Below, piece after piece: positions 46,013 to 55,574 of a DNA stretch of 64,000 nt. The DNA is from an uncultured Flavobacteriales bacterium. GTDB taxonomy: Bacteria; Bacteroidota; Bacteroidia; CAIKAF01. Within the stretch, counting starts at the first letter, position 1. Each line of letters starts with the position of its first letter. The notes beneath the pieces were generated by a model. The model was given only the letters and a program-made list of their open reading frames with translations. It was not told the DNA's origin and did not search any database. The translations under genes were made by a program, and so were the position numbers. Location: NCBI GenBank assembly GCA_903837495.1, contig CAILUT010000043.1:40586-104585 (forward strand), read 5' to 3'.

Positions 46013-47024
46013 GGTTAAAAAATACCTTAATTTTCTATCAATATTACTCCTTTTTTTGTTTGCTCGGTGCGGAAATTCAGGACCGGACTTGGAGCAAATA
46101 AAAATTGAATTGGGTTTTGACCGTATTTTGCTTGAAAATTACACCAACCCGGACGAATTGGAGTTGGCATTGTCAACCATAGCTGAGCGGCACCCCGATT
46201 TTTTTCCGCTGTATGGTGGACCTGTGTTGGGATTGTTTCAAGGAACGGACAGCCTGCCCCCCTTGTTGGTTTGGTCGAATTATTATTTTAATCCACAGCT
46301 TAAAGCCCTTCGAGATTCGGTGCAGTTGAAGTTTGGTGATTTTAAAAAGCAGGAAGAGGAAATCAAAAAGGCATTTCAACATTACGCCTATTATTTTCCA
46401 AAACGGAGCATTCCAACTGTTTTCTTTTTTTTGGGAGGTTTCAACTATACCGTTGTATCGGTTGAAAATGGGGTGGGAATAGCACCCGACCAGTATTTGG
46501 GGGCCGCCTCGGGTTACTACACGCATCTACCCTACTATTTGCGGCGCAAAAAAGAACCCGCTTACCTTTCAACCGATGTACTAAAAGGCTGGTTGGAGTC
46601 AGAGGTTATGGCCGATTCGGCCTTCTTGCCCAGCACCCTATTAGACCACATCGTGCAATTCGGAAAAGGTTTGGCCATTGCCAAGCGCTGCTTGCCAGAG
46701 ACCGCTGATTCTATACTGATTGGATTTTCTCAAGGGCAGCTTGAATTTTGCTTGGAGAACGAGTTTTTAATGTGGAACAGCGTTGTTCAAAACCAAAAGC
46801 TGTACACCAAAGACCCCCGAATCATATCCAAATTCATGAACGATGCTCCTTTTTCGCCAGGCATGCCGGCCGAATCGCCAGGGAAAGCCGCCATTTGGTT
46901 AGGTTGGAGGATTGTTGAGTCTTTTTTGGAGCGGAATCCAACTGAATTATCGAATTTGTTTTCACCGCGCTGGACACCCGAGGCTCTGCTTCAAAAGTCT
47001 GGCTACAAACCCAGCAAGCCATGA
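46011..47024 (+). CDS. gldB: Gliding motility lipoprotein GldB
   Basis: Encodes 337 residues. Lipobox 'LFARCGNSG' with Cys at 20. 'RHPDFFPLYGGPVLGL' and 'FYFPKRSIPTVFFFLGGFNY'-like segments match GldB. It is required for gliding and T9SS function in Flavobacterium; the biochemical role is unknown. It overlaps gldC by four bases (ATGA). Confidence 0.93.
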   Translation: MVKKYLNFLSILLLFLFARCGNSGPDLEQIKIELGFDRILLENYTNPDELELALSTIAERHPDFFPLYGGPVLGLFQGTDSLPPLLVWSNYYFNPQLKALRDSVQLKFGDFKKQEEEIKKAFQHYAYYFPKRSIPTVFFFLGGFNYTVVSVENGVGIAPDQYLGAASGYYTHLPYYLRRKKEPAYLSTDVLKGWLESEVMADSAFLPSTLLDHIVQFGKGLAIAKRCLPETADSILIGFSQGQLEFCLENEFLMWNSVVQNQKLYTKDPRIISKFMNDAPFSPGMPAESPGKAAIWLGWRIVESFLERNPTELSNLFSPRWTPEALLQKSGYKPSKP

Positions 47025-47374
47025 GCAATCAAAAAATAGAACACGAATCTGAAATACGGTTAAAAGTAGGGCTAGACACCCACCGCAATCCGGTGCGCCT
47101 AACCTGGACGGCAGAAGAAGGGGGAATAGAACCCGACAGGGAAGTGAAAGCCTTTTTCCTTACCACCTGGGATAAAAAAGAAAACAACAGCATGCGCATG
47201 GACCTTTGGACCACCGAATTTATGGTTGAAGAAATGCAAAGCTTGGTTTTTCAACATTTAATGTCGATGGCAGATGTGGTTGGCAGAAGTACCGGCGATG
47301 AAAAATCAGCCCAATCCTTGCGGCAGTTTGCCTCTGAATTAATGAAGCAAATGCAGTCAAGAGAAATTGAATAA
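47021..47374 (+). CDS. gldC: Gliding motility protein GldC
   Basis: Encodes 117 residues: 'IRLKVGLDTHRNPVRLTWTA' and 'MRMDLWTTEFMVEEMQ' identify GldC, a small cytoplasmic protein that enhances gliding. It is translationally coupled to gldB, the usual order in Bacteroidota, and lies 13 bp before the SulP gene. Confidence 0.93.
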   Translation: MSNQKIEHESEIRLKVGLDTHRNPVRLTWTAEEGGIEPDREVKAFFLTTWDKKENNSMRMDLWTTEFMVEEMQSLVFQHLMSMADVVGRSTGDEKSAQSLRQFASELMKQMQSREIE

Positions 47375-47387
47375 ATGAGCGGCGCAT

Positions 47388-48971
47388 GTGTACACCCTAT
47401 TGCCTAGCCAAGTGAAACCGCATTTAGCTTATTTAAAAAAATCCTTTGGAGGCAGCCCCAGTCTTGCTGACATAAAATCGGGTTTGCTGGTGGCTTTAAT
47501 GGCATTGCCATTGAGCCTTGGAATTGCCAAAGCCAGCGGATTCCCCCCCGCCTTGGGTATCATTTCGGCTATTGTTGGAGGCCTTTTCACTGGAATTGCG
47601 GGCGGTTCTGCCATTACCATCAAGGGCCCAGCGGCCGGACTCATCACCATTGTTTCGGCTGCCTTGCTGGCTTTTGACCAATCCCTTGGGACAGTAGCCG
47701 CTGTATTAACCACAACGGCTGTTTTGCAATTTTTACTTGGACGCTTAAAACTCGGAGCTTTAGGCAGCGTGTTCCCCAATTCAGTGGTTCATGGTATGCT
47801 GGCTTCCATTGGCTTGATAATTATTGCCAAACAAATACCCGTTTTGTTGGGCGTTGACCCCAAACTGTATGCCGGGAAAAATCCAATTCCCATGTTTTTA
47901 GACATTCCATGGTATTTCCAAGAAGCCAATCCAACCATTGCCACAATCGGCTTAATTTCATTGGTACTCTTGTTCCTGTTGAGCAATGTTCGGGGCAAAT
48001 TATTCAAAACAATTCCCCCAGCGCTTATCGTTATAGCGGCCACCATTGGTTTGAGTGTTTTTCTTCATTTAAATACCCAGGGGCCTAGTTTTGCCTTGGT
48101 TAAAATTGGAGATTGGACTTCGCTGCTGGAACTGAAGCCCGATTTTTCAAAGGCAGGCACCTTTCTGTTTTGGAAGTTCGTTCTCCTGTTTCTGTTCGTC
48201 AGCTCGTTGGAATCTCTACTCACCGTCAAGGCCTTTGATTTTATGAAAACAGGGGCAGCCAAAGCCAACAGCAACAAAGATTTAGAGGCCCAAGGAATTG
48301 GAAATTTTATTTTAGGGCTTGTTGGCGGATTGCCAATTATCTCGGAAGTCGTGCGCACCACTGCAAATGTCGGGTTTGGTGGAAAAACAGCCTGGGCCAA
48401 TTTTTTTCATGGCCTTTTTCTGCTGATTTTTCTGGTTTTCTTAATCCCGCTTATTGAATGCATCCCCAATGCCGCATTGGCCGCCTTGTTGATTTTTGCC
48501 GGTTTCAGACTAACCTCGCCCAAACAGTATTTTCAAACCTATCAGGTCGGAAAGGAACAATTGGCATTATTCATTGCCACCATTGTGGTTACTTTGGCTA
48601 CCGATTTGCTGATGGGAGTGCTTGCAGGTATGATTCTGAAATTAATTCTGCATTCCTTTAAAGGAGTAAAACCTGCCCAATTTTTTCAAACTCAGGTTAA
48701 AGAAGACCCAAACAATGGGCATTGCCTACTCGTTTTAGGCCCTTGTATTTTCAGTACCATTTTGCTGTACCAAAGGGAATTTAATCGGGCAAAAGCCAAA
48801 GGAATTCAATCCCTAGATTTTAGGCAGTGCCCCTTTGTTGACCATTCGTTTATGAGTTTCCTTCAACAATACCAAGTTGAATCTGAATTGGAGCTTAAAG
48901 GGCTCACAGACTTAAAACCGTTTTCAGACCATCCCTTGGCCGCACGACGTTTGATTAAAAAGAACCTATAA
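47388..48971 (+). CDS. SulP family anion transporter
   Basis: Encodes 527 residues starting with GTG at 47388. Membrane core with 'SGLLVALMALPLSLGIAKASGFPPALGIISAIVGG' and the SulP signature 'GGSAITIKGPAAGLITIV'. The C-terminus (about 440-527) resembles a short STAS domain ('LDFRQCPFVDHSFMSFLQQ'). Likely moves bicarbonate or sulphate with Na+ or H+; the substrate is not certain. No carbonic anhydrase gene is adjacent. Confidence 0.9.
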   Translation: MYTLLPSQVKPHLAYLKKSFGGSPSLADIKSGLLVALMALPLSLGIAKASGFPPALGIISAIVGGLFTGIAGGSAITIKGPAAGLITIVSAALLAFDQSLGTVAAVLTTTAVLQFLLGRLKLGALGSVFPNSVVHGMLASIGLIIIAKQIPVLLGVDPKLYAGKNPIPMFLDIPWYFQEANPTIATIGLISLVLLFLLSNVRGKLFKTIPPALIVIAATIGLSVFLHLNTQGPSFALVKIGDWTSLLELKPDFSKAGTFLFWKFVLLFLFVSSLESLLTVKAFDFMKTGAAKANSNKDLEAQGIGNFILGLVGGLPIISEVVRTTANVGFGGKTAWANFFHGLFLLIFLVFLIPLIECIPNAALAALLIFAGFRLTSPKQYFQTYQVGKEQLALFIATIVVTLATDLLMGVLAGMILKLILHSFKGVKPAQFFQTQVKEDPNNGHCLLVLGPCIFSTILLYQREFNRAKAKGIQSLDFRQCPFVDHSFMSFLQQYQVESELELKGLTDLKPFSDHPLAARRLIKKNL

Positions 48972-49226
48972 AGCCACAGCCCTGCTTTAAAAGATTTAGA
49001 TTCAGACAGGAGGCTTGGTCTTCCTTTTTTGCCTTCCAAACCATGCCCTTTTTCATTTTTTTCCATTTTTGAAACCGACCTTTAATTTAATGCTGCTAAA
49101 TTCCCTGATGATCTCTTTGGGCCTATGCATAAGGATGCTTTGAAATACGTAAAATTTAATCCGAGTCCTACCCAACATCACCACCAAATCGCCTACCTTT
49201 AAAGTAAATCCGAAATCTTCGTTCCC

Positions 49227-50066
49227 ATGAAAACATGGTCTTTGTTCCTTTTTTGCTTCGCTTCCCTGCCCCTAATGCCTCAAAATGTGGGCATCGGCGT
49301 TCTTTCTCCGCAATCCCGCCTCGAAATCCAAGGGCAAGGGAATTCGGCCAACACCAGCAGCCTAAATGTAACCAACAACCAAAGCAATTCTGCCCTATTT
49401 GTAAATGATTTGCTTCAGGTAGGCATTCAAAACACCAACCCCAACCCTTCGGCAGTGCTTGACATTCAATCCACTCAGGCGGGTGTTTTAATTCCCCGCC
49501 TTACAAATGCACAAATGCAGGCCATTGTTTCGCCTGCCACAGGATTGCTGATTTTTAATTCAGACAACCAGCAGTTTCGGTATTGGAACGGCAGTGCTTG
49601 GGTAGGTTTAATTTCATCGGTTACCGGCAACCAAGGGTCGGCAGGAGCCATGAACCTATTGTACACCGACGAGAACACCAATACCAGCATCAACGTTTCG
49701 TACAGCCCCTGCAACTCGGGCAACAGCAGCGGAAACACGCATACCTATGCCTTGCCCGCCAATTCCTATTCCCGGATTTTGGCCGAAGCCGAGGGCTATT
49801 TTGAAATTGGGGCCAACGGTGGAAATTTCAATTCCGCCAGCGTTACCATGACCTTGCCCGGAGGAAACAGCCGTTCTACCCAGGCCAAGCGCTCGGTAAC
49901 CGGCGGAGGAACGGGCGATACCAGCTGGCATTTCCCCTTCAAAGTGTCGGTTTCGGGCCCAAGCCAGGCAGGTGGGAATGTGGTTTTAAGCGGCAGTTTG
50001 TCTTTGGGCGGCTGCACCGGAGGACGCATTGTGGTTACCTCGTTTCGGGTATATGGGGTGCAATAA
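49227..50066 (+). CDS. Secreted protein with 'VGIG/LDIQST' N-terminal module
   Basis: Encodes 279 residues. Signal peptide (to about 'PLMPQ'). The N-terminal module 'NVGIGVLSPQSRLEIQG' and 'AVLDIQSTQAGVLIPRLTNAQMQAI' is widespread in Bacteroidota surface proteins and resembles phage tail-fibre heads. The remainder is Ser/Gly/Thr-rich with beta character and ends in 'GRIVVTSFRVYGVQ'. There is no T9SS domain. Function unknown. A near-consensus box TACCTTTA lies at 49194. Confidence 0.68.
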   Translation: MKTWSLFLFCFASLPLMPQNVGIGVLSPQSRLEIQGQGNSANTSSLNVTNNQSNSALFVNDLLQVGIQNTNPNPSAVLDIQSTQAGVLIPRLTNAQMQAIVSPATGLLIFNSDNQQFRYWNGSAWVGLISSVTGNQGSAGAMNLLYTDENTNTSINVSYSPCNSGNSSGNTHTYALPANSYSRILAEAEGYFEIGANGGNFNSASVTMTLPGGNSRSTQAKRSVTGGGTGDTSWHFPFKVSVSGPSQAGGNVVLSGSLSLGGCTGGRIVVTSFRVYGVQ

Positions 50067-50306
50067 TTTGGCGGCTCATGCTCCTTTTCAAACCCAGGGT
50101 CGTTCAGCAAAAAACCCAAATTTTACTTTTTATTGCCCAGTAGGATGTGGAAAGTCAACATGGTTTATTTGAAAATGGAATTTTCAAGGGAAAGCAAAGC
50201 TTACCTTAATTTTCTGCCTTTTGCACCATTCAAATGCCAAGGGAATCCCCTACATTTATTCAATCCATGTAAAGTCCACTTGAACACCGTTCAAACCCAA
50301 TAAAAA

Positions 50307-51494
50307 ATGAATACTTCCAAAACCCAGAACCAACCCAGCGTTTTTACCTGCTGCGCATTGCTGGGACTCCTCTTGAGCCTTCCCTTTGGTGCGCTGGCCC
50401 AAGGCATAAGCATGAATACCAATGGGAACACGGCCGATACCTCAGCCATGCTGGACATATCCAGCACCGCCAAAGGCATCTTAATTCCCCGCATGACAGC
50501 CGCCCAACGAACCGGCATTCCACTCCCTGCCGCTGGGTTGCTGGTGTATCAAACCAACGGGACCCTGCCCGGGTTTTATGTCAATCAAGGTACGCCGGCT
50601 TCGCCAAATTGGCAGCAGCTGGCCGGTGTAAAGCAGGTGCAATCGGGCTATTATCAATATGCCCTTTCTTCGGGGAACGCCAACCAATACCAAGTAAGCT
50701 TAGATCCCGCCCCTGCAGCATACACAGAAGGAATGACGGTTTTCTTCCGGGCGCATGCGGCCAATACCGGATCGGCCACGTTGAATGTCAATGGTTTGGG
50801 GCCCATTCCCTTGAAAAAATCGGTGAATGTTAACCTGGCTTCCAACAACATCATCATCAACCAAATGTTGGTTGCCGTATTTGACAGCCTGAACTTTCAG
50901 GTTTTGGGGTCCTTCGGACAAGGGAGCGGAAACGCGGCCCGTGGCCAGCAAATTTTTACCTCCAGCGGAACCTTCACCGTTCCGGCAGGGGTGAGCACCG
51001 TTTGGGTTAGCATGTGTGGTGGCGGCGGAAGTGGGGGTTTTTATGGACCGGGCGGGGGCGGTGGTGGGGGGGCCAATGCCATGAAATTGCCCGTAGCCGT
51101 ACAAGCAGGAAATACCGTAGCGGTAACCGTAGGCGCGGGCGGTCAGCCCGTTAGCGGCCCAATCAACGCCAATGGAAATGCCGGTGGAACAAGCTCCTTT
51201 GGCAACTTTGTGGTTTGTGGCGGCGGAGCCGGGGGCATGGGCTCCAATCCAAACTATGGGGGAGCCGGAGGCACCGGAAGCGCAGGCACCATTCCCGGAG
51301 CCACAGGCAGGCCCTTTGGAAATTATATGAATTGGGGTGGAGCCGGCGGAGACTCCCTGTTTGGTTTTGGGGGTGTTCCCGTTTCCTACCCCGGAGTGGC
51401 TGGAACAGGATATGGCAGCGGCGGCTCCGGAAACGCAAACAACAACACCTCTACAGGTGCAGGTACAGGTGGAATTGTAATTGTAGAGTGGTGA
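50307..51494 (+). CDS. Secreted protein with phage-tail-fibre-like glycine-rich C-terminus
   Basis: Encodes 395 residues. Signal peptide (about residues 14-32), then the same N-terminal module as the preceding gene ('AMLDISSTAKGILIPRMTAAQRTGI'). The middle (about 110-205) resembles a fibre domain ('ANTGSATLNVNGLGPIPL'). Residues about 215-395 form a Gly-rich sandwich starting 'SSGTFTVPAGVSTVWVSMCGGGG' and ending 'GTGGIVIVEW', the pattern of glycine-rich tail-fibre receptor-binding domains. No T9SS domain is present. It may be a surface adhesin; no phage structural genes are nearby. Confidence 0.7.
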   Translation: MNTSKTQNQPSVFTCCALLGLLLSLPFGALAQGISMNTNGNTADTSAMLDISSTAKGILIPRMTAAQRTGIPLPAAGLLVYQTNGTLPGFYVNQGTPASPNWQQLAGVKQVQSGYYQYALSSGNANQYQVSLDPAPAAYTEGMTVFFRAHAANTGSATLNVNGLGPIPLKKSVNVNLASNNIIINQMLVAVFDSLNFQVLGSFGQGSGNAARGQQIFTSSGTFTVPAGVSTVWVSMCGGGGSGGFYGPGGGGGGGANAMKLPVAVQAGNTVAVTVGAGGQPVSGPINANGNAGGTSSFGNFVVCGGGAGGMGSNPNYGGAGGTGSAGTIPGATGRPFGNYMNWGGAGGDSLFGFGGVPVSYPGVAGTGYGSGGSGNANNNTSTGAGTGGIVIVEW

Positions 51495-52083
51495 TACAAA
51501 CTATCCATACATCTAAATTTATAGGAATTGGAAGGCCAAAAACCAGGTTTATAAGTGCATTGCCACCAATTTTTGCATTCGGCGTGAAGATTAGCCTTGC
51601 TTAACAAACCACCTTGGACAATAGAGCTACGCTTTAAAAAAACCACGCATAACTTTCAGCTGCATTGCATTTACTCCGACACGGAAAATGGAATAAAAAC
51701 ACAAATCTGTTGAACCCTTATTGCGCAATTGCTCATGCCGGTGTTAACAGTAAAATCAGGCAGCCCAAAAAACAATTTCCACTGTAGCGGCCCTATTCCA
51801 TATAGACCTTATACGCAATCTTGAGGTCTTGTGGATGCCAACTACATGCCGACGAACACATCTAAAACGAAATAAAAAGAGAATAAATCGCCCGCCTTTA
51901 ATTGACATTGCTTAAAAAAGGAACAGCGGAGGGGGTGTCCTTTGCAATTCAGAAACCGGCACGGATTCTCAAGTGTTTGGCTTAGCTTTTATCGAGATTT
52001 CTATTTTATCGGTTTGGAAGTGAAAATTTTACTTGCTCGAAAAAGCCAAATCAAATGGAAAGCCCTGGGTTTGCTTGTGCGAA
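51495..52083. other. AT-rich intergenic gap with no recognised feature
   Basis: A 589 bp gap between convergent genes. Short ORFs here look spurious. A small stem AGACCT / AGGTCT at 51804-51829 is visible but has no T-run. No repeat copy and no transposase remnant was recognised. Confidence 0.5.
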
Positions 52084-54171
52084 TTAATGCTGAATCATCA
52101 ATCTTTGGATGCGTTTCCCTTTTGAAGAACTAAATTCAACAAAATACACTCCCGATGGATAAGGGAAGTCCAATGTTAACTTGGTTTCAGAAGCACTGAA
52201 ATTGGCTGAAAGGATTTCTTTACCCATAACATCAACCACCACAATACGGGCATCTAAGCTGCTGACTTCCCTCCAAAAATGCACTTTATTCGAGGCGGGG
52301 TTTGGGTAAATGTGAACGGGTTCTCCCCCAACAAAAAAATCCATCCCAGAACTTGGAGTAAACGAAATGCAGTCAGAGGTGTCTGAACAGCCGTTTTCGG
52401 TAACGATCAAAGCAAAACTACCCTGATTCATAGGTGAATAGCTTGGCTGTGTTCCCAAATTTCCAGTAAAATCTGGACATCTTACCCAAAGGTAGCTTGC
52501 ATTTGGATTTTGATTGTTGGCGCTAAAGGTTAAGCTGTCTGGCGATGCTGAAACCGAAGCGTTTACCGAAACAGGACTTATAAATACAGATGCAATTGCA
52601 GTGTCTCCATTTGAATCAACCACCGAAATGGTGTAGGGCCCTGGGCACAATCCACTGGCCGAATCTGAATTTCCTCCCGCTGGGCTCCAAGAATATGAAA
52701 ACGGAGCCGTACCACCAAAAACAGAGGCTACAGCGGTTCCGGTACACAAAGATTCACATGAGGCGGTTGAGCTGGACTGAACGCTGAGTGGAACAATGCT
52801 GCATAAAAACGCAACATTCCCTCCGCTGCTTTCGGTTCCTCCTGTTGATTCCGTTCCATTTGTTGCTGCCGTTGAGCCAATGGCCAAGGTAGTGGCGGAA
52901 CCAGGACTCATAACCCCGCCCGATAGCCAAGGCCAACACGAGGCATCTTGGTCGGTAAATTTCAAAAAGAAAAGCTCTTCTGTACCAGCCCCTGAATTTC
53001 CGGCACCCAAATAACCTGCAACCGCATAGCCCCCGTCTGAAGTTCTAAAAACAGAGCGCCCTACGTTGTAATCAGCTAAGTTTGAGGAATTGCCACCGCT
53101 TCCGTAAAGCGTAGAATTGAACATTCGATCCCAAAGCGGCACACCGGCACTGCTAAATTTCACCAAATACAAATCATACCATGTATTGGCAATGGGGGCC
53201 GCGGGCAATATCACTCCTGTGGCCATTAAACTCCCATCTTCCAATTCCACCACCGAATACCCCTCTTCGCTGTTGGTCATCCCATACGAAACATCCCAAA
53301 CCAACTGCCCAGAACCCGATAGCTTGACCAAATAAATATCCCAAGTCGATTCAGAAACCATGTATTTTTTTCCCAGCAAAACGTATCCTCCGTCTTGGGT
53401 TGCAGCAATGCTTCGGGCATCGTCGTCCCTTGAATTTTGAACCCGTGTTGCCCATACTTGATTTCCCAGTTTATCCACTTTTACCGCATACACATCGGTT
53501 GAAGAGGTTGAGCCAGAACCCGTCCAATTGTACGTGCTTCCAGCCACAACATAACCGCTGTCTGGGCTTTGAACTATACTGTATCCAATATTGGCAACCC
53601 CGCTCACCCCACTGCGCCGATCCCAAACCAGAGTTCCTTGAGCATCGGTCTTGACCAAATAAAATTGATTGGGGCTAGCCCCAAAAGAACTGGTTTGACC
53701 GCCCAAGGCAAATCCCCCATTTTGATCTTCAATCAATGCCCAGGCGCGGTCATTCCCACTGCCACCATAGGTCTTTGTCCATTGCAATTGACCGCTCCCG
53801 TCAAGGCGAATTAAATAACAATCGTCGCCACCGCCGCCAAACGAATTTGTCCAGCCGGCCACAGCATAGCCACCATCGGCTGTTTGAACCACCCCTCTGC
53901 CCACATCGTTTCCAGGCCCACCAACGGTTTTTGTCCATTGCAGTTGCCCCGCAGGATTCAGTTTTACGATGTACACATCTGTACCCCCTGCTCCATACGA
54001 ATCCGTTTGCCCTACTAAAATATACCCCCCGTCCAAGGTTGAAATGGCTTGGTGCGTTTGTTCGTTGCCCGGCCCTCCGCCACGCATAGCCCATTGGTTT
54101 TGCGAAAAAACACTGGAAACAAAAAATGCAGACTGTACAAAGAGGACCGAGAAAAGACAAAATAAACGCAT
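52084..54171 (-). CDS. T9SS type A secreted protein with tandem ~50-residue repeats
   Basis: Encodes 695 residues from ATG 54171; an upstream TTG at 54180 is in frame but less likely. Signal peptide, then about seven tandem repeats of about 50 residues with 'DGGYxxxGxT' and 'QLQWTKTxGGxGND' (residues about 25-405), each probably one propeller blade. Then a PKD/SprB-like segment ('ASVFGGTAPFSYSWSPAGG') and the T9SS sorting domain ('IYPNPASNKVHFW', 'PSGVYFVEFSSSKGKRI'). It is exported to the cell surface; ligand unknown. Confidence 0.87.
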   Translation of the reverse strand: MRLFCLFSVLFVQSAFFVSSVFSQNQWAMRGGGPGNEQTHQAISTLDGGYILVGQTDSYGAGGTDVYIVKLNPAGQLQWTKTVGGPGNDVGRGVVQTADGGYAVAGWTNSFGGGGDDCYLIRLDGSGQLQWTKTYGGSGNDRAWALIEDQNGGFALGGQTSSFGASPNQFYLVKTDAQGTLVWDRRSGVSGVANIGYSIVQSPDSGYVVAGSTYNWTGSGSTSSTDVYAVKVDKLGNQVWATRVQNSRDDDARSIAATQDGGYVLLGKKYMVSESTWDIYLVKLSGSGQLVWDVSYGMTNSEEGYSVVELEDGSLMATGVILPAAPIANTWYDLYLVKFSSAGVPLWDRMFNSTLYGSGGNSSNLADYNVGRSVFRTSDGGYAVAGYLGAGNSGAGTEELFFLKFTDQDASCWPWLSGGVMSPGSATTLAIGSTAATNGTESTGGTESSGGNVAFLCSIVPLSVQSSSTASCESLCTGTAVASVFGGTAPFSYSWSPAGGNSDSASGLCPGPYTISVVDSNGDTAIASVFISPVSVNASVSASPDSLTFSANNQNPNASYLWVRCPDFTGNLGTQPSYSPMNQGSFALIVTENGCSDTSDCISFTPSSGMDFFVGGEPVHIYPNPASNKVHFWREVSSLDARIVVVDVMGKEILSANFSASETKLTLDFPYPSGVYFVEFSSSKGKRIQRLMIQH

Positions 54172-54200
54172 AACAGGCAACTTTAAATTCTATTGAAATT

Positions 54201-54208
54201 CAAAGATA
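54201..54208 (-). promoter_or_regulatory. -7 box of the 54171 gene
   Basis: Minus-strand TATCTTTG, 29 nt before ATG 54171. Confidence 0.45.
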
Positions 54209-54345
54209 TACGATTCATTTACAATAAAAAGGAGCTTCCAATCCATAAATGCAGCTCGAATGGAAAGGTTTTTTTCTGAAAACAGAAAAAACAGCCCAAA
54301 ACGAACATTTTGGGGAAATGCTGTTCATCGGCAGTTTTAAATTTG

Positions 54346-54513
54346 AGCCGCCCGCGGCAGGGATTGAAGAGGCTTGCCCGCAAGGCCGGAAGGGCATTGG
54401 GCCGCGCGGGGCGGAGGCGACTTTAGGAGCCCCCGCAACCCCGCTGGCCCAAGCCCTGACGGCCGCGGACAAGCCCTGAAAGCCCGTTCGCCGCCCCCAA
54501 AAAAGAAAAAAAA
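54346..54513 (-). repeat. Interspersed structured repeat, copy E
   Basis: Minus-strand element directly after dusB. T-run, GGGGGCGGC, CGGGCTTTC (54477-54485), TTGTCCGC, a long hairpin, apical loop TCCTAAAGTC (54419-54428) closed by GGC/GCC, and tail TTCAATCCCTGCCGCGG followed by GCGGC. It resembles copy C most closely in head and tail. With copy D it brackets dusB as an inverted pair whose heads face the gene. Confidence 0.8.
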
Positions 54514-54557
54514 TTATTTTCCAACATTTACAGCCATAAAAAGCTGATTAACAACAC

Positions 54558-55532
54558 CTAAACCAATTCGGGTACGCTGAGCAATAAGGCCCTCAATTCC
54601 TCGGGTTCTTCGCTGGTTACCAGCTGCATGCGGCGGTCTTTAAAGTTCGGAATGCCTTTAAAATAGTTGCTGTAGTGCATGCGCATTTCCAGCACGCCCA
54701 ATTTGGGTCCTTTCCAAGCGATGGACTGCTCCAGGTGCCAAAGTGCGGCCAGGGCCTTTTCTTCCAAACTGGGTGGATCCAGTATGGTTCTGTCTTTTAA
54801 AAACGCCTTTATCTCTCTGAAAATCCATGGGTTACCAATGCTGGCTCTGCCAATCATAACTCCGTCAACCCCGTAGGTATTTTTCATGTGCAAGGCCTTT
54901 TCAGGGCTGTTCACATCGCCATTTCCAAACACGGGAATGCGCAGGCGCGGGTTGTTTTTGGTTTCGGAAATCAGGCTCCAATCGGCTTCGCCTTTGTACA
55001 TTTGCACCCGTGTGCGGCCGTGAATTGAAATTGCCTGAATACCAACATCTTGCAGCCGTTCGGCCACCTCTACAATGTGCTTGCTGCTGTCGTCCCAGCC
55101 CAGTCGGGTTTTCACGGTTACCGGCTTGTTTACGGCCTTCACCACCGCCTCGGTCAGCTTCACCATTTTGGGAATGTTGCGCAGAATGCCGGCTCCGGCT
55201 TCTTTGCAGACCACTTTTTTGACGGGGCAGCCAAAATTAATGTCAATCAAATCGGGGTTCGCGGTTTCGCAAATGCGTGCCGCCTCCATCATGGGTTCAA
55301 GTTCTCCGCCAAAAATTTGGATGCCGATAGGCCGCTCATATTCAAATATATCCAGCTTTTGCCGGCTTTTGACGGCATCGCGAATCAGCCCTTCTGAGCT
55401 AATAAATTCGGTAAACATCAAATCGGCGCCTTCGCGTTTGCACAGGGCACGAAACGGCGGGTCGCTCACGTCTTCCATGGGCGCCAGCAGCAGCGGAAAT
55501 TCGCCCAATTCAATGTTTGCAATCTTGACCAT
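54558..55532 (-). CDS. dusB: tRNA-dihydrouridine synthase (DusB type)
   Basis: Encodes 324 residues from ATG 55532; an ATG at 55550 lies upstream of the promoter box. TIM barrel with 'PLLLAPMEDVSDPPFR' at the start, 'LIDINFGCPVKKVVCKEAGAGIL' containing the catalytic Cys of Dus enzymes, 'VKTRLGWDD', 'SIHGRTRVQMYKG' and 'GDVNSPEKA'. It reduces uridine to dihydrouridine in tRNA with FMN and NADPH. The gene stands alone between inverted repeat copies E and D. Confidence 0.92.
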   Translation of the reverse strand: MVKIANIELGEFPLLLAPMEDVSDPPFRALCKREGADLMFTEFISSEGLIRDAVKSRQKLDIFEYERPIGIQIFGGELEPMMEAARICETANPDLIDINFGCPVKKVVCKEAGAGILRNIPKMVKLTEAVVKAVNKPVTVKTRLGWDDSSKHIVEVAERLQDVGIQAISIHGRTRVQMYKGEADWSLISETKNNPRLRIPVFGNGDVNSPEKALHMKNTYGVDGVMIGRASIGNPWIFREIKAFLKDRTILDPPSLEEKALAALWHLEQSIAWKGPKLGVLEMRMHYSNYFKGIPNFKDRRMQLVTSEEPEELRALLLSVPELV

Positions 55533-55536
55533 GCCG

Positions 55537-55544
55537 CAAAAGTA
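55537..55544 (-). promoter_or_regulatory. -7 box four nt before the dusB ATG
   Basis: Minus-strand TACTTTTG followed by CGGC and ATG. Predicts a leaderless or near-leaderless dusB mRNA. Confidence 0.5.
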
Positions 55545-55574
55545 CACCAATTTATGGCTAGTGTAAGATTTGGT

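Noticed and set aside
51495..52083. Possible integron attC or decayed mobile element
   Set aside because: One GCTTAAC-like core was seen but no matching partner core or stem, and no integrase or transposase remnant.
53300..54171. CRISPR-like periodicity
   Set aside because: The periodicity is the roughly 150-base repeats of a coding sequence (propeller blades), not direct repeats with unique spacers.
54346..54513. Repeat copies as simple intrinsic terminators
   Set aside because: The T-run precedes the hairpin on the element strand, the reverse strand ends in A, and copies B, D and F lie upstream of genes, so terminator function alone does not explain them.
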